Counted from the stretch's first letter, positions 1 through 11,134 are shown. The stretch is 64,000 nucleotides of DNA from Rhizomys pruinosus (GCA_009823505.1 VZQC01005070.1:1949147-2013146); one strand, 5' to 3'. Made by a program: numbers and translations. The notes: generated by a model not told the origin, from the letters alone.

Positions 1-139
1 TACATGGCTTTCTGAATCTCCAAACCTCAACTTGCTCTTCCTTAATCCAGAAATAAATTATCCCTATCCTAAAAAAAGAACAGTTTGAGAAGCAAATGGA
101 ACAGTGTTTATTTAATACTGGAAAACTATAAATCAATAT

Positions 140-262
140 CAAAATAGGGTTAGGCATTGAGCCAAGAGCTTTATAGACATTATCTCATTCAGTCCTTAAA
201 TATTAAACAGATACCATGAGTGAAGATGTGTATTATCATTTAAAAAAAAAGAGGAGAAAAAA
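140..262 (-). repeat. MIR-type ancient SINE fragment
   Basis: The stretch reads like the reverse complement of the mammalian-wide MIR SINE: a 'ctttatagacattatctcatt' type segment followed by a 'tgtgtattatcattt' segment, the usual order in antisense MIR. It is strongly diverged, with no target duplication visible. It predates the rodent radiation and has no coding content. The family call is from memory of the consensus. Confidence 0.45.
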
Positions 263-1000
263 TCTTCCTATTCAAATAAATTTTCATTAGTATTATAATT
301 TACTCTTCTTAAAGATGTTTGCACATATATTAGTCTTTTCTTCACTTAAAAAAATAAACTTTATCCTAGCTTAACAATAGTGAAAGGCTTGATTTTAATA
401 TGTCCAGTGCAGAGTAGCACACAGGCTGTTTCCCAAAATGTAAAGTGCTAAACTAGATGGGGTTTGGGAGCCACATTTGAAGGGTTAAACTGTATTAATT
501 AATTATGGAAGTTTAAATTCCTCAGGAGCCTTGAGGCAAAGGATCAATTCACAGAGCAGGAGGAGAATAGAAAAAAGAACCTAATTAGGCATGTAATTAA
601 CTCTTTCAGGGATGATAACAAGATACCATCAAAGTGGTATGAATATGATCACAGACTATCTAAGGTGTCAAGGAAACACTGCTAAGACTATTTTACCCTG
701 GTTGTATAGTATTCAAGTGTATACAAAAAACACTAAGAGGGACATCATTAATGGAAACATTTTAATGTAGCAGTTAAAAAGTAAGTATTTTAGTTTGGAT
801 GTCAAACCACACCCCCATGGGGTCTTTTGTTTGAACAATTTGTTCCCAGCTAGTGGCATTACTTGGAGACATTATGGACCTTATAGGGCATGAGTTGTCG
901 CTGAAGATGTGGTGCTAGCTACTGGAGCAGGGCTAGAGATTTTTTTTAAACTTAATTTTTATTGAGCGCATTTCATACAGGACCAATTTTAGCCAGAATT
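263..1000. other. Unique AT-rich sequence, no gene seen
   Basis: I see no repeat of a family I recognise, no long open frame and no splice-flanked open segment here. The sequence is AT-rich with short poly-A runs (around 241). It may be unique intergenic or intronic DNA, or repeats too decayed to recognise. Confidence 0.4.
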
Positions 1001-1160
1001 CTTTGCTTCTTGTTTGCTTCATCTGCACAGAGATGTGAAGAAGAGAGTCTCAGTCACCTGTTTCCTCTCCAATGCTTTTCTCGGCATGAGGGACTGCATC
1101 CTCTCAAATCCTGAGCCAAAATAAACCTTTCTAAAGTTGATTTGTGTCAGATACGTTCCA
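1000..1160 (+). mobile_element. URR1-like rodent DNA-transposon fragment
   Basis: The segment 'gagccaaaataaacctttct' followed by 'aagttgatttgtgtcag' matches the end of a very common rodent element that I associate with the URR1 non-autonomous hAT group. The upstream 'ggactgcatcctctcaaa' fits the same element. Its 5' part is lost. The name is from memory; membership in a rodent interspersed repeat is more secure than the name. Confidence 0.45.
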
Positions 1161-1197
1161 GGGAGAAAAGAAACTATATAATTATTTACCTTAAACT

Positions 1198-1341
1198 TTT
1201 GTTTGTTTGTTTGAGAAAGTATTTTCCTGTAGCTTCACCTGGCCTAAAGCTTGCTATGCAGACCAGGCTGACCTGGATCTTTACCCACCTCTACCTCCAG
1301 AGTGCTGGGATGAAAAACACACAGCACTATGCCTGGTCAAC
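1198..1341 (-). mobile_element. B1 SINE, diverged
   Basis: The antisense B1 order is visible: a T-rich start, 'cctgtagcttcacctggcc', 'tatgcagaccaggctgacct', 'cctccagagtgctgggat' and finally 'gcctgg'. B1 derives from 7SL RNA and is moved by L1 machinery. Many substitutions make this an old copy. A short open frame across it (1142-1345) is incidental. Confidence 0.8.
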
Positions 1342-2330
1342 TTAACTTTTTAAGAATATAGGGAAAACTGGGCTAATAAATTAATTATCTGAAGCCAAAA
1401 ATTATAAACTTACTTAAACTATATCTGTAAGTTTTAAATTTTTAGTGACCCTTCACCACTGAGTCTACCTTTTTCTAATTAAATACATTCCATCTGTGTA
1501 TCTTGAAAGAGTGTGACTGAGAAAACACATTTCTGTGCTGTTTTTGATAGAGAGCAAGTCGAAAATATTTCAAAGAGAAAATGAGCATTGTGAAGCAGCT
1601 TATTTCATTGGAGACTAAATGTACTTGCAGAGAGGATTACATTTTGTTTGGCAATTTATTTTATTGACAAAACATATTTCATCACATATCCCATCACATT
1701 CAGTAGACAAATGCATGTTGTCAAATATCCTATTTCCTGCTTTTGATGAAAAGCACACATTTTTCAAATTCCATGTTTTTTTTTTTAAATGGTAGCAGCC
1801 TACACATGAGCTCCATTGGATGAGATTTGGCCAGAGGTGTCTACGATTGGATTGTGCCCAAACTATATGACTTTTTCTACTATTATAATATAAATTAACC
1901 TCATCGGGAATATTAATATCCATCTTCAACCATAAAAGCATCAAAATTCAGTTTACTTTGTAATCATTATGATAGGATCCTATTGTCTAAACATAAAATT
2001 TAAATGACTCCTATACACTCACCATCTGCTAAAATGCAATTACCCTTTACAAGGTAATGCACATGCAAAGTAAATATTTAATCTTCCCTATTTGTATATC
2101 TGTTTAAGGTTCATAATTCAATTATTGTGTGTCCTTTCTATATTTGCCTTCATGCCTGATATACGTATTAAATTATAAATAAGTTCTTAGAGGTCAAGAA
2201 GTAGTTCTGTGTAATGCGTTCTCAGGAGCGCTCAGCCTAGTACGCCATAAGGACAGGTGTTTAATAAATTCTTTTTGGTATCGCAATTGTGAATTTCCTA
2301 GTCCCAAATACTTTATTCCAAAAACATTGG
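1342..2330. other. Unique AT-rich sequence, no gene seen
   Basis: No recognised repeat family. A 109-codon open frame on the minus strand (1615-1944) has no recognisable domain, signal peptide or start context and is probably chance. The DNA is AT-rich and otherwise featureless to me. Confidence 0.4.
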
Positions 2331-2386
2331 GCCCTTTTCCAGGTCAATATTCATTTAATAAGCATCTATACTCTGTCAAGCATTGT

Positions 2387-2405
2387 AAAGTTTTGAGGAG
2401 TATAG
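2387..2405 (+). repeat. Left target-site duplication of B2 at 2406
   Basis: The 19-bp sequence aaagttttgaggagtatag is repeated without mismatch at 2656-2674, immediately after the A-rich tail. This is the hallmark of recent target-primed reverse transcription by L1 enzymes. Confidence 0.92.
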
Positions 2406-2417
2406 GGGCTGGAGAGA

Positions 2418-2428
2418 TGGCCTAGCGG
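2418..2428 (+). promoter_or_regulatory. Pol III A box of B2 SINE
   Basis: tggcctagcgg fits the internal tRNA-type A box (TRGYnnAnnGG). It lies about 12 bp from the SINE start, the normal spacing. Together with the B box it would direct RNA polymerase III transcription of the element. Confidence 0.75.
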
Positions 2429-2461
2429 TTAAGAGCGCCGACCGCTCTTACAGAGGACCCG

Positions 2462-2472
2462 GGTTCGATCCC
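2462..2472 (+). promoter_or_regulatory. Pol III B box of B2 SINE
   Basis: ggttcgatccc is a near-exact tRNA-type B box (GGTTCGAnnCC), 33 bp after the A box. The same intact box appears in the other young copies at 24340, 30705, 37471, 38619 and 49526. Confidence 0.8.
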
Positions 2473-2955
2473 CAGCACCCACATGGCGGCCGAGAGCCGT
2501 CTGAAACTCCAATTCCAGGAGAACTCCAGCTCCAGGGGAATCCGAGACCCTCTTCTGACCTCCGCGGCATTGCACGACACGGGTGCACAGACCTGCATGC
2601 AGACAGTACATTGATACACGTACAGAAATAAAAAAAATAAAATAAAATAAAATAAAAGTTTTGAGGAGTATAGACACTGACAATCATGGTCCCTACCCTC
2701 AAATGGTTTATAATCTAGTTAGCTGTTATGATAATAAATAATTATGACACAGGTTGACCCAAGAAAGAATGGAATCGATGCTGGGTCAACACAGAGTACA
2801 TAGGAAGGAGAGATAACCACAGGGTGAAGAAGACATGTTTATTAAGACTATATGTGAAGGGTTTTAGGATTGAGCAGATGTTTGAAGTAGGAATAGTGAA
2901 GGCATACTAGGTAGAGAGTATGTGTGACCTATGCCACAGTACTAAGGCAAGAAGA

Positions 2956-2977
2956 GTGTGTGTGTGTGTGTGTGTGT
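2956..2977 (+). repeat. (GT)n microsatellite
   Basis: About 11 uninterrupted GT dinucleotides in otherwise unique sequence. Confidence 0.95.
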
Positions 2978-4360
2978 AACTCCTTCACTTTCTCAACTGT
3001 GTTGGAAAGTATGGGGGAATCTGCAGGAGATGACATCAAAGACACTGACAATTTTCTTTGTCAAATCCCTCCCTTGGTGTGTGGAAAACCTAATTAAAGG
3101 TTTAGAGATATGCTGCTTATACTGACAACACCAGATTCCCAGGGAGAATGACTGGGATGAGGGTGCAGAAGCAGTAAGCAATAAAGAAGGGGAAAAAGTT
3201 TTAAGGATGTTGAGTTAATCCAGTAAACACAGAGCAGGGTCAAAGATGGTGGTGATGAAAGGGGTGCGAATGAAAAAGAATGTAAAACAAATGGGATTAC
3301 CCACCTGTGTTAGGAGGTGAAGTCCTACTGGACTTGGGCTCCCAGTAACCCATATTTAACACTGTGTGCACAGTACTTAAAATGCCCAAACGGATCTGTA
3401 AATAGAGTAGTCTCAGGAAACTTCTTCAAACCTTACTGTTTTACTTCCCTGACAGTTATTCCAAGTTCACATTCATACCACGGGGAAGGCTAGTCCTCTC
3501 TGTCAGACAGAACACAGCCCTGTGATTGTATAGGATCCTGAGAAGTATTTGTGTTTTTATGAGAACAACAACAACAACAACAACAACAAAATGTCCTATC
3601 AAAGTCCAAAACTGAATTAAAACTATAACTTTACAAATACAAACACCAGTGCTTCGAAATATCTGGTCTCAGGATTTGTGTATCCTAGGAGCTCAGAGAA
3701 AGTAACTGAATTCCTCAAGGCTCACTACAGGCTCTGCACTCAGGACGCATGCTTGTCCTACCAGTCCCAAACAGTCTTACAGTGTGCCAAATGTTGCAGT
3801 TGTATATTGTCTACAGAGAAATGAAAAGCCTTTCAGATAGAATCCAATATAATTAGGGAGTACCATTTTTTATAACATAGTGCATGATTGGTCAACTTTT
3901 GCAGAACCTATTTCTAAGATTTGTAATTCCAATATGAATTCCTTTACTTAGCTTAAATAGCGTTAAGATGATCTAGAAATATTTAAACATATTGCCCTAT
4001 TGGTTGGAAACCATTTTTACCATGTTCTATGTTTCAGTCCCTCAGTTTTAATCTATCATTAGATTGCACTGTTTAAAAAAAAATTTTAAGTTCAGAGTTA
4101 CTTTTGATTACTTCTATTCTGTTATTATCTTGGAGAGTTAACTAGCACCTCAACTTTTCTTTTTCCTTTTGTTTGCCTGAGATTTGTATGGTCTCCATAA
4201 TGTCCCACTGAATTACATGGGCTGCACTGACTACACAGGCCCCTCCAAGGTCAAATGCCCACAGGTGTGTACCTTCGTAAGGACTCATATAATATCTACC
4301 ACATTGCCCTCTCTAATCTCTTCTTGCCAGTGTGTTCTGCATACATGTTCTCTGAATTAT
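2978..4360. other. Unique sequence, no gene seen
   Basis: Apart from the AAC microsatellite at 3564-3590, I recognise no repeat family and no convincing open frame. The short open frames here (62 codons on minus, 118 on plus running into the B3 at 4365) show no domain. Confidence 0.4.
3564..3590 (+). repeat. (AAC)n microsatellite
   Basis: Nine tandem AAC trinucleotides, without interruption. Confidence 0.95.
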
Positions 4361-4364
4361 TTGT

Positions 4365-4557
4365 TTTCATTTTGTGTGTATTGGTGTTTCTCCTGCGTGT
4401 CTGTCTCATACCCACTGGCGCCAGAAGAGGGTTTTAGATTCTCCAGGAACTGGAATTATAGGAGGCTGTTAGCCATCATGTTGGTGTTGGGAACTGAACC
4501 CAGGTCCTCTACAAGAGCAGCAAATGCTCTTAATCTCTGAATCATCTCTCTAGCTTC
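4365..4557 (-). mobile_element. B3/B2-family SINE, diverged
   Basis: Antisense landmarks are present in order: 'gtgtattggtg', 'agaagagggttttagattc', 'caggaactggaattatagg', 'gttggtgttgggaactgaac', 'gtcctctacaagagcagc', 'ctcttaatctctgaatcat' and 'ctctctagc'. The B-box region is mutated. The + strand open frame at 4184-4540 runs through it and is incidental. Confidence 0.85.
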
Positions 4558-5424
4558 TCTCCTGAATTCCTTTCTCAAGTTTATCTTTGTTCCCCTGGCT
4601 ACTTCCCCACATGTGCCTGCCTATTTAAATCTCACACACCTGACCAGCTTGTTAAAACTTTATCTCCTCATAAAGTCTAAAGCCATCCTACTCTGGAGTG
4701 ACAGTCTCTGAATTGGTGTGCCAGTGCTAAACTGCCCATACTTAGCCCTGAGATCGTTTCTATGCAAATAATCTAGTACAAAAGTCTGTCTTTCTGTTTC
4801 CTCACTTATTACATGACTTCAGTGTTTCAGCCTCTCATCTAACCAGTGGGCAAAGCAGTAAGACCTAAATCACAGTCCTTGTTAGGATTCTATCAGCATA
4901 CAGTCACAAAACCAAGTGTATAGCAGTAAATGCTTTTATTGATTATTAGTACCAGAAATATTAGCAACACATTTTATTACCTTTGATTTCCTTAATATTA
5001 TATTGTTCACTATAATCAGTATTAACATTATATACAAAATTTATGGATTAAATAGTCAAACTTAATGGCATAAACCAGTATTAGATATTGCAGGGCAAAC
5101 TTTTGGACAGAGCACAGGTGTTAATTGTCCCTGTTGTTCCCTTGTTTAGGAGCCTCTGTTGTGGCAATGTATATATGCATGAAACATCATGTGACCCTAT
5201 AAATATGTACAAGTTTATATTTGTATATGTCAGCCAAAATAAATTAAATAAAAAAAGAATGATTGGTCTGGGGTCTGGAAGCATCACTGTGGATAACTCT
5301 GGGGTGAGCCATCTCATAGCCTGGAGTGATAACACATAGGCATGGCCTCTTCACGAGGTGAGGTCTAGGGTCTCTCAGGATGGCAATTAGGTTCCAATAG
5401 AGCCTTCACCAAGAGGGTGTTGAG
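4558..5424. other. Unique sequence, no gene seen
   Basis: No family recognised. Overlapping 83-84 codon open frames on both strands at 5081-5339 are mirror frames of each other and have no recognisable product. Confidence 0.35.
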
Positions 5425-5581
5425 CAGGGCATAGTAAAATACAGTTTTAATCCCAGTACTTGAGAGGCAGAGGCCTCTCAAGTGAGATCACAGCCAGCCT
5501 GGCCTACATAGTGGTTTCCAGGCCAGCTGTGGCTACAGAGAGAACCTTCTTCAAAAAGGCCAAAAAGAAAAAAAAAAAAAA
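5425..5581 (+). mobile_element. B1 SINE, diverged
   Basis: The sense B1 order is visible: 'ttttaatcccagtacttga', 'gaggcagaggcc', 'cagccagcctggcctacata', 'ttccaggccagctgtggcta', 'gagagaacc', then an A-rich tail ending near 5581. The first third is the most altered. Confidence 0.8.
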
Positions 5582-5663
5582 TAGAGAGACTGTTGGGAGG
5601 GCAAACCTTCCAAAAGACTGAGGTGGATCACCAGGACTATTCCATATTAAGAGGAAGGAAAAT

Positions 5664-5682
5664 GGGGTGGGGGGTGGGGTGG
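5664..5682 (+). other. G-quadruplex-capable tract
   Basis: Runs of 4, 6 and 4 guanines separated by single T residues, plus a final GG. Sequence-level potential only. Confidence 0.45.
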
Positions 5683-5967
5683 CAAGGTCACAATGAAGAA
5701 GAATCTGTAGACTGAGAGACATTGTTGCCATTATTCTTGGAAAATGTAATTTCCCAGCAATGGATGGTGTGTCAAACTTGAAAATTCTTCAAGAGTCTGT
5801 CACAGATAGATAGTTTTAGTACCCCAATTGGGGTATATTTGGTGTTCCACAAGAGCTTCGGGGTGAACACACTAATCATTTCACAGTTTTCATATCACTC
5901 TCCTTTGAAATGGACTAAAATATTCTTGAGGGCAGGACTTACAGCATGTACCCTGCCTTTCTCCGTA

Positions 5968-6121
5968 TTTTTTTTTTTTTTTTTTTTTGTCTTTTTGAGA
6001 CAAGGTCTCCCTGTAGCCCCAGCTGTCCTGGAACTCACTCTGTAGACCAGTGGCCTTGAACTCACAAAGATCCGCCTGCCTCTGCCTCCCAAGTGCTAGG
6101 ATTAAAGGCGTGCGCCACCAC
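5968..6121 (-). mobile_element. B1 SINE, young
   Basis: A near-consensus antisense B1: a long T tract, 'gagacaaggtctccctgtag', 'ccccagctgtcctggaactc', 'ctctgtagacc', 'cttgaactcacaaagatccg', 'ctcccaagtgctaggattaa' and 'ggcgtgcgccaccac'. The intact 3'-half variant is shared with the other young copies in the window. It sits directly against an older B1 remnant at 6122-6222. Confidence 0.93.
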
Positions 6122-6222
6122 AGGGTCCCACTCTGTAGTCCAGGCTGGCCTTAAACTTGTGATCCTTCTATAACAGTCTTCTCTGTGCTGGTATTACAGG
6201 CCTGTGCTACCATATCTTATAT
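6122..6222 (-). mobile_element. Old B1 remnant, probable host of the younger B1
   Basis: 'cactctgtagtccaggctgg', 'ccttaaacttgtgatccttc', 'tgtgctggtattacaggcct' and 'gtgctaccat' are a second antisense B1, lacking its first part and heavily diverged. The younger B1 seems to have landed at or near its truncated end. Confidence 0.75.
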
Positions 6223-7824
6223 ACACTCTTTCTGTATATCTAACAAAGCCTCTGAATGGCTGAAATTAATTATCATACTGATGCTTATTATAAGAGAATA
6301 ATATAAATCTTTAATTCCTTAACTCTAATTCAAAACTTCAAGACAGGAATGAAAATCTGTTTTCTTTTTACTTTTTTTGTCAAAGTTCCCACACATTTAG
6401 GCTATTTTTATCCTAGGACTATGTCTTTGAATAATGTTGCTAGTGATACCCAAACATAAACCTCCAGCTCGGCAGCCTTATTTCTCTCAATATAAACTAA
6501 TTTAAGATGAATAACTGCAATTACTGCCTTTTTAATCCTTCTCTGCTTGTGTTGAATTTGTGTCACCTTGTAGTGTTTAGATCATCTTCCTTTTGCTCTG
6601 ATTCAGAGTCTGAGTCATCAAAATGTTTGAAATAGGTCTGAAAATAGCCTGAATTAATTCTCTGGATTGCTGTTTATAAGAGATATACATGGGAGACATT
6701 TTATAATCTTAAAGTAAGACTCAGTTTTCTTGGGGGGGGGGAGGCTAAAGATCCAGGCTGCTCAGTCACCTTGCTAATGTGCCAGGATGTCACAGTAATA
6801 ATGCACAGGGGCAAAAGGCAAGAAAGTAAGATATTTGGCTTAGAAAGAAAAAGGAAGAGACGAGTATTTGACTGGGGATGCAAAAAAGGGGGGTCCATCT
6901 AATTGTCAAAAGAACTTTGGAAGGTGCTTCTCTTCCCATGTGTGGCAGCTAGAAAAACAACTGTGGTCTGGAAGGAAGGGGAATAACAGAAATGAAGTGT
7001 CCACTGTGAGGCAGTTATCGGAACTCAGGATAGCCAGCACAGTGCTGGGTGACAAGCAAGTGTCTCCAGACACCACAGAGACTCTGCCCCCCCGACCTCC
7101 CATTAACCTCTGGTCTCCAGGCTCCGCATAGCAGGACTCACTTGCTCTGCATTTGCACCTGGACTGCCCCTTGCTTGTTTCAGTGGAATGACCAGGGGAA
7201 AAGCACTCATTTGCTGGGTGTTAGCTGTAATTAAAACTAACGGGGGGGGGGGGAGGGGAGGCTGATGGGGGAACTTGTCTGAAACTACATAATGAAAGCA
7301 TAAGGCAATCTTCACACAGGAAGAGCTGAAGAGCACATTTGTAAATTCCTAGGAAGGAAGAGGCCTTCCTTGTTCAGGAGGAGAACGATGCTGGGGAGAC
7401 TCTTCTTATTGCCTTCCCGAAGGTGAAGGCGTCAGAGCCAAAAGCTGAGCAGGAACCTGGCTGAAGGTGTCAGCCAAGTCCGACATCACCAGCTAGCTGC
7501 CAGTATGCCCATGCGACTCACGTCTAAGGTCAACCCTCAACCTGAGGGCAAGCTCATTTACATGGTTACTTGAACCCCGTTTCTCGATATCACTGAAAGG
7601 AACAGTCTGCTCCTGAAAGCTGATCTCGCTCTGGATGAACATGTTTATTTCTAATGTTTTAGGTTCCTTTTTGAGAGAAACAACAGTGGTCAGAAAGCTC
7701 TATACTTCAGAAATACCTGAAACCCTAGCTATTCCACAAGTCCACCACAGTTCCGGTGCAATACAATTATGATTTATCACTAGGATGGTAAGAATGACTC
7801 CTAGTTCTGTTAACAACAGCAGTC
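6223..7824. other. Mostly unique sequence, no gene seen
   Basis: I recognise no interspersed repeat in this 1.6 kb. It contains a G-rich tract at 7242-7270 and a poly-G run near 6732. The open frames of 60-87 codons overlap one another on both strands between 6701 and 7336 and carry no recognisable motif. Confidence 0.4.
7242..7270 (+). other. Poly-G / G-quadruplex-capable tract
   Basis: A run of about 12 guanines is followed by GGGG, GG and GGGGG blocks with short loops. The tract is simple sequence and could fold as a quadruplex. It is also a likely slippage or sequencing-error site. Confidence 0.5.
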
Positions 7825-8060
7825 AGTACATAAGGGGGTACTTGATACATGTCAAACTCTGTGCCAAGTTTGTTGCAAGGATTTTCCTCATTAAAGCCCC
7901 CAAACTAAGCGATGATCCCCTTAATGACACTGGTACATCTCCCATCTTACAGGTGAGAACCTGAGAAATTATACACTTTGGTCAGTGTCAGACAGAGGTA
8001 GATCTTGAAACAAAGCTAGTAGGTCAGGTTACACACTGCATGTTCTTAACAGTTTTATAT
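7825..8060 (-). repeat. MIR-type ancient SINE
   Basis: Antisense MIR landmarks are present: 'aactctgtgccaagt', 'attttcctcattaaagcccc', 'tcccatcttacaggtgagaa', 'cctgagaaatta', 'ctttggtcagtgtca' and 'agctagtaggtcaggtt'. The order and spacing fit a nearly full-length but old copy. Confidence 0.6.
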
Positions 8061-8139
8061 CACTCACACATAATAAAATTTAAAAATTAGTTTAAGCAAC
8101 AGTATCTCCCAGAGAGAAATTATAGGTCATATGCTGGAC

Positions 8140-8215
8140 AATTCCAGAGGTTCTTATTACAATGCAGATTCCAGGGCCCTGGTTTAATAGATAGGGGATT
8201 CCACAGAGTGTTGTG
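8140..8215 (+). mobile_element. MER5A-like hAT fragment
   Basis: 'ttcttattacaatgcagatt' followed by 'ccagggccctggtttaatag' resembles the MER5A core (a non-autonomous hAT-Charlie element). It is short and diverged; the match is from memory. Confidence 0.4.
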
Positions 8216-9236
8216 ACTTTGAACTGTGGCCTTCAGAGAGGACTGTAGATAAGGCTGAGTCTATATAGAGTCTATATCCTATGTGCACATGATTAGAGAA
8301 ACACAACTAGACAGCCTGCTAAGGAAGTAAAGAATGGGAAAGTCTTGTTTAGTGGTTTCAATCAGTTTATAGCACTTTGGTTCATGCTGATGGATAGAAT
8401 GCCCTTTCAGTCATGGGAACTAGGTCTTATAAACTGTCTATTTTAGATAAAATGTGAATAAAATTGACCCATTACTTCCTTGAGGGGTTTCCTTTTAATC
8501 AGGACTTTAAATTTTTTATGTTTTTGTCTTAAAGTCTCAGCTGGGCTCTAGTCTGTGTTTAGCAGCTGCTGATCCTTATTTAATAGGAAAACAGGCAGAA
8601 ATAATAGGCATGCCCAAGGCTGAGGCAGCCAGGACAGGATGTGTGAGCGATGGAGGCTGGTAGCAGGTACTCTGCTCTTAGGGCGTGTGGTCCAAACTTG
8701 CAAACCTGAATGAAATGAACCAAATGAAATGGCTCTCTGGCAAATATGGAGCTCTGGCCACAGCTGCCTTATGACCATTCCAAAACAGCTTTCTTCTGTT
8801 TATCAATATGTAAGTGGAAAACCCAACTAATGAGAGATTATAGGAGTGTAATCATTGTTTTCTAGTATTGCTTTATTTTTATGGTTTTACACCCAAACAT
8901 CCTAGAGCCCAGTCTATCAGTAGCTGATGTATCCACCTCCTTATGTTACCAATCATGATCCTTGCTAAGTGCTTTAAAACTAATCCACTAGAGCAGAAAT
9001 AATAGCATGAGATAAATTTGTAATCATTTTCCATATGGTGGCCATATAAAGGTAACGTATTTCACCATAATTTATTTGCTTGGTTTAAAATTCTAGGAGA
9101 ATTCCAAAAGGATAAAATCTGAGAGGAAAAAAACGATATATTTTCATCATAAGTGATATATTAAAATATTGCTATTGTAATCACAGCACAAACTTAAATT
9201 AGATGTGTGTAACTTCCACAGGGAACACAATTGTTG
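8216..9236. other. Unique sequence, no gene seen
   Basis: No repeat family recognised and no supportable coding region. A 76-codon minus-strand frame (8548-8778) has no known features. Confidence 0.4.
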
Positions 9237-9540
9237 CCCTCCAGGTGGTTGGATAAATGGTTCAATTGTTAAGTGTTTGCTCTGGAAGCATGAGACCTTG
9301 AGTTGGCATTCCCCAGCTGTACGGAAGTGAACAGGCAGAATCCTGGAGCTCATTGGCCAGTCAGCTACCCTGATTAATAAGCAACAGATTCAGTGAGAGA
9401 CCACACCTGAAAAATTAATGTGGAAAGTGACTGACCAATGAAGACACTCATTGTTGGCCTCTGGCTCCCACACTGATAGACATGTACAGATGATCATATC
9501 CACTTGAGCACATTCACACAGAACATGCACACACAAAAGA
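9237..9540 (+). mobile_element. B4/RSINE1 SINE with internal deletion
   Basis: The 5' part ('gcatgagaccttgagttgg', 'cattccccag') is followed by the RSINE1 3' part ('cattggccagtcagctaccc', 'attcagtgagagaccacacc', 'tgaagacactcattgttggc', 'ctctggctcccacac'). Most of the usual middle B1-like section (the 'gtaatcccagcac' region) is missing. The 169-codon minus-strand frame 9390-9899 partly overlaps it. Confidence 0.75.
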
Positions 9541-11134
9541 TATATGTGACAAAAGCAGCCATGCAGGACAACCAGAAAATAGACATAATCATACCCTTTA
9601 CTTCCTGGACATCTATTATGTACTAGAATATTTTCTAGGTTATTATTAGTTGAAGAACATAAAAAATAAAGATACAAATCACCAACGGGGGATTTTAGGA
9701 GGGGTCTTGTTTTTCCCTCACAAAATGCTGAAGATGGGATTTGCATTAGAAATAAATTTTTCTCTACTTTGGAATAAATATATAAATCCATGACATCACT
9801 GTCCTGCTGCCAAGAAGTGTCATCCAATTCACTGGTGTTGGAGCACCTACTTATGGAATTGCAGACATCTGATTCTGATTCACGAATCAAAATACGCAAG
9901 ATGGATCATAACAACCATTTCTTGTGCGCACTACCTGCATGTGTTGCCAAGAGATGATACATTGCCTCCATCTCAGACTGTCCTCTGCTGGTGATTACAT
10001 TCCAAGAGGAAAGGGAGGCAGGGAGGACCCCCCCCATGTTCCATTAGCAGAATGCTACATTAATGCCAATTAAGTATCTGTGATGGCAGCATCACTAAGG
10101 AAGTAAATCTTGGCCAAGGCCCCATGGCCCCTTGATTTCTCATTTTGTAAATAACATAGTCAATGTAACACATCAGCTCTCACAGAATGAAGTGGATCAA
10201 ATCATGTTCAAAATAAGTTCAGTCCTGCAGATCCATTGCCTCACCAGGCCACAGACTGGTGGAGGAAAAGACCAACTATTCACAAGCCAATGCCTTGAGC
10301 TCTTGACTCTGGAAAAAGGCATTATTAGCATTTAGGTGGATGATGAGGCAGCAGACAGTGAAGTCTGCACCAGGCAGAAAGGCATCCTGTGTTCCTTGGA
10401 CTCTGCAAGCCTGCAGGACTGGCTGACTAGACTGTGGGCAAGAATGACTCATAGAGGATGACAAAGAGGAACACCAGTTTCATCAGTGTTACCAAAGCAA
10501 GAATGAAGTGTACTACAGCCAGATCTACACCGGTTGCATCACTCTCCAATTAAAATTTACAAGGCTGCCCTGTGATACAATGTACCCTCCGTTCCACTAC
10601 TGTTATCCTGATTTGTCTCTAAGTCATCTATGCATTCTCATGATGACTGTGTGTTTCTCTTTACAACTTCTCTAGATGGTACACAGGAAAACTCAGCATG
10701 GAGGAGTTTAGAATTTGTCAGCTTTCAGAGAACATGTGTTAGTTCAGAATGGGATGAATCAGAAGGTTTGGGCTTTATGAAAGAGTATCCTCCTGGGAGT
10801 TTCGCCTGCAAAAACAGAGGATTTTCAGAGATGAGGCAGATATTATTAGTTTGGAGGAGAGACCAGTATCGCAGTTGAAAGTGACTTTGAGGGTAAAGTC
10901 CGGGAAAAGTCTGGAAAAGATGAGGAAATAGCAAATGGTGTAGGAAGGAAGAGATTAGATTAGATTAGATTAGATTAGATTAGGGCCAGAATAAAAAGAA
11001 CTGGTCAGTGTAAAGTACTGTAATGGTCAGAGAGATAAAGGAGAATGGAATTATGGAAGAAAGCCCATTGTAAATTTCCACAACACCAATCTTTCAAAAA
11101 TTAAATAAGACATCTATTGTTTCACTTCATTGCT
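9541..11134. other. Mostly unique sequence, no gene seen
   Basis: This span contains the pentanucleotide array at 10953-10983. Otherwise I recognise no repeat. Open frames of 60-82 codons (for example 10132-10335 and 10630-10878 on plus) lack recognisable domains. Confidence 0.4.
10953..10983 (+). repeat. (GATTA)6 pentanucleotide microsatellite
   Basis: Six perfect tandem copies of GATTA plus one partial. It is not the vertebrate telomere unit. Confidence 0.95.

Larger units (their letters stand above)
2406..2655 (+). mobile_element. B2-like SINE, long subfamily, very young
   Basis: This is a full-length tRNA-derived rodent SINE with a tRNA-like head (ggctggagagatggcctag), a Pol III A box (2418-2428) and B box (2462-2472), a B3-type body and an A-rich (aaaat)n tail. 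It contains a 17-bp head-to-tail duplication: unit 1 at 2505-2521, unit 2 at 2522-2538. It is flanked by perfect 19-bp target-site duplications, so the insertion is recent. It lies inside an older repeat. The open frames on its minus strand (60-84 codons) occur in several copies and are not genes. Confidence 0.95.
2335..2780 (+). repeat. Ancient mammalian repeat split by a young SINE
   Basis: The flanks of the B2 at 2406-2655 rejoin into a decayed old repeat of the type 'ttcatttaataagcatctat...tgtcaagcattgtaaag' (2350-2405) and 'atcatggtccctaccctc' to 'gataataaataat' (2683-2740). The family is not assigned (L2-like or similar). A similar motif order occurs at 19862-19995. Confidence 0.35.

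Noticed and set aside
2462..2472. tRNA-like B boxes as possible tRNA genes
   Set aside because: They sit in B2 and ID SINEs. There is no cloverleaf with acceptor and anticodon stems.
2422..2702. Overlapping minus-strand open frames of 65-84 codons with similar proteins at other sites (18695, 24277, 30688, 37488, 38643, 49521)
   Set aside because: The similar proteins are translations of the same B2 SINE; they reflect repeat copies and not a gene family.
4184..4540. 118-codon plus-strand open frame
   Set aside because: Its second half is an antisense B3 SINE; no domain or exon-like boundaries.
9390..9899. 169-codon minus-strand open frame, the longest in the window
   Set aside because: It partly overlaps an RSINE1 element, has no recognisable domain, and shows no splice, promoter or poly(A) context. 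Most likely chance.
10953..10983. Interstitial telomeric repeat
   Set aside because: The unit is GATTA, not TTAGGG.
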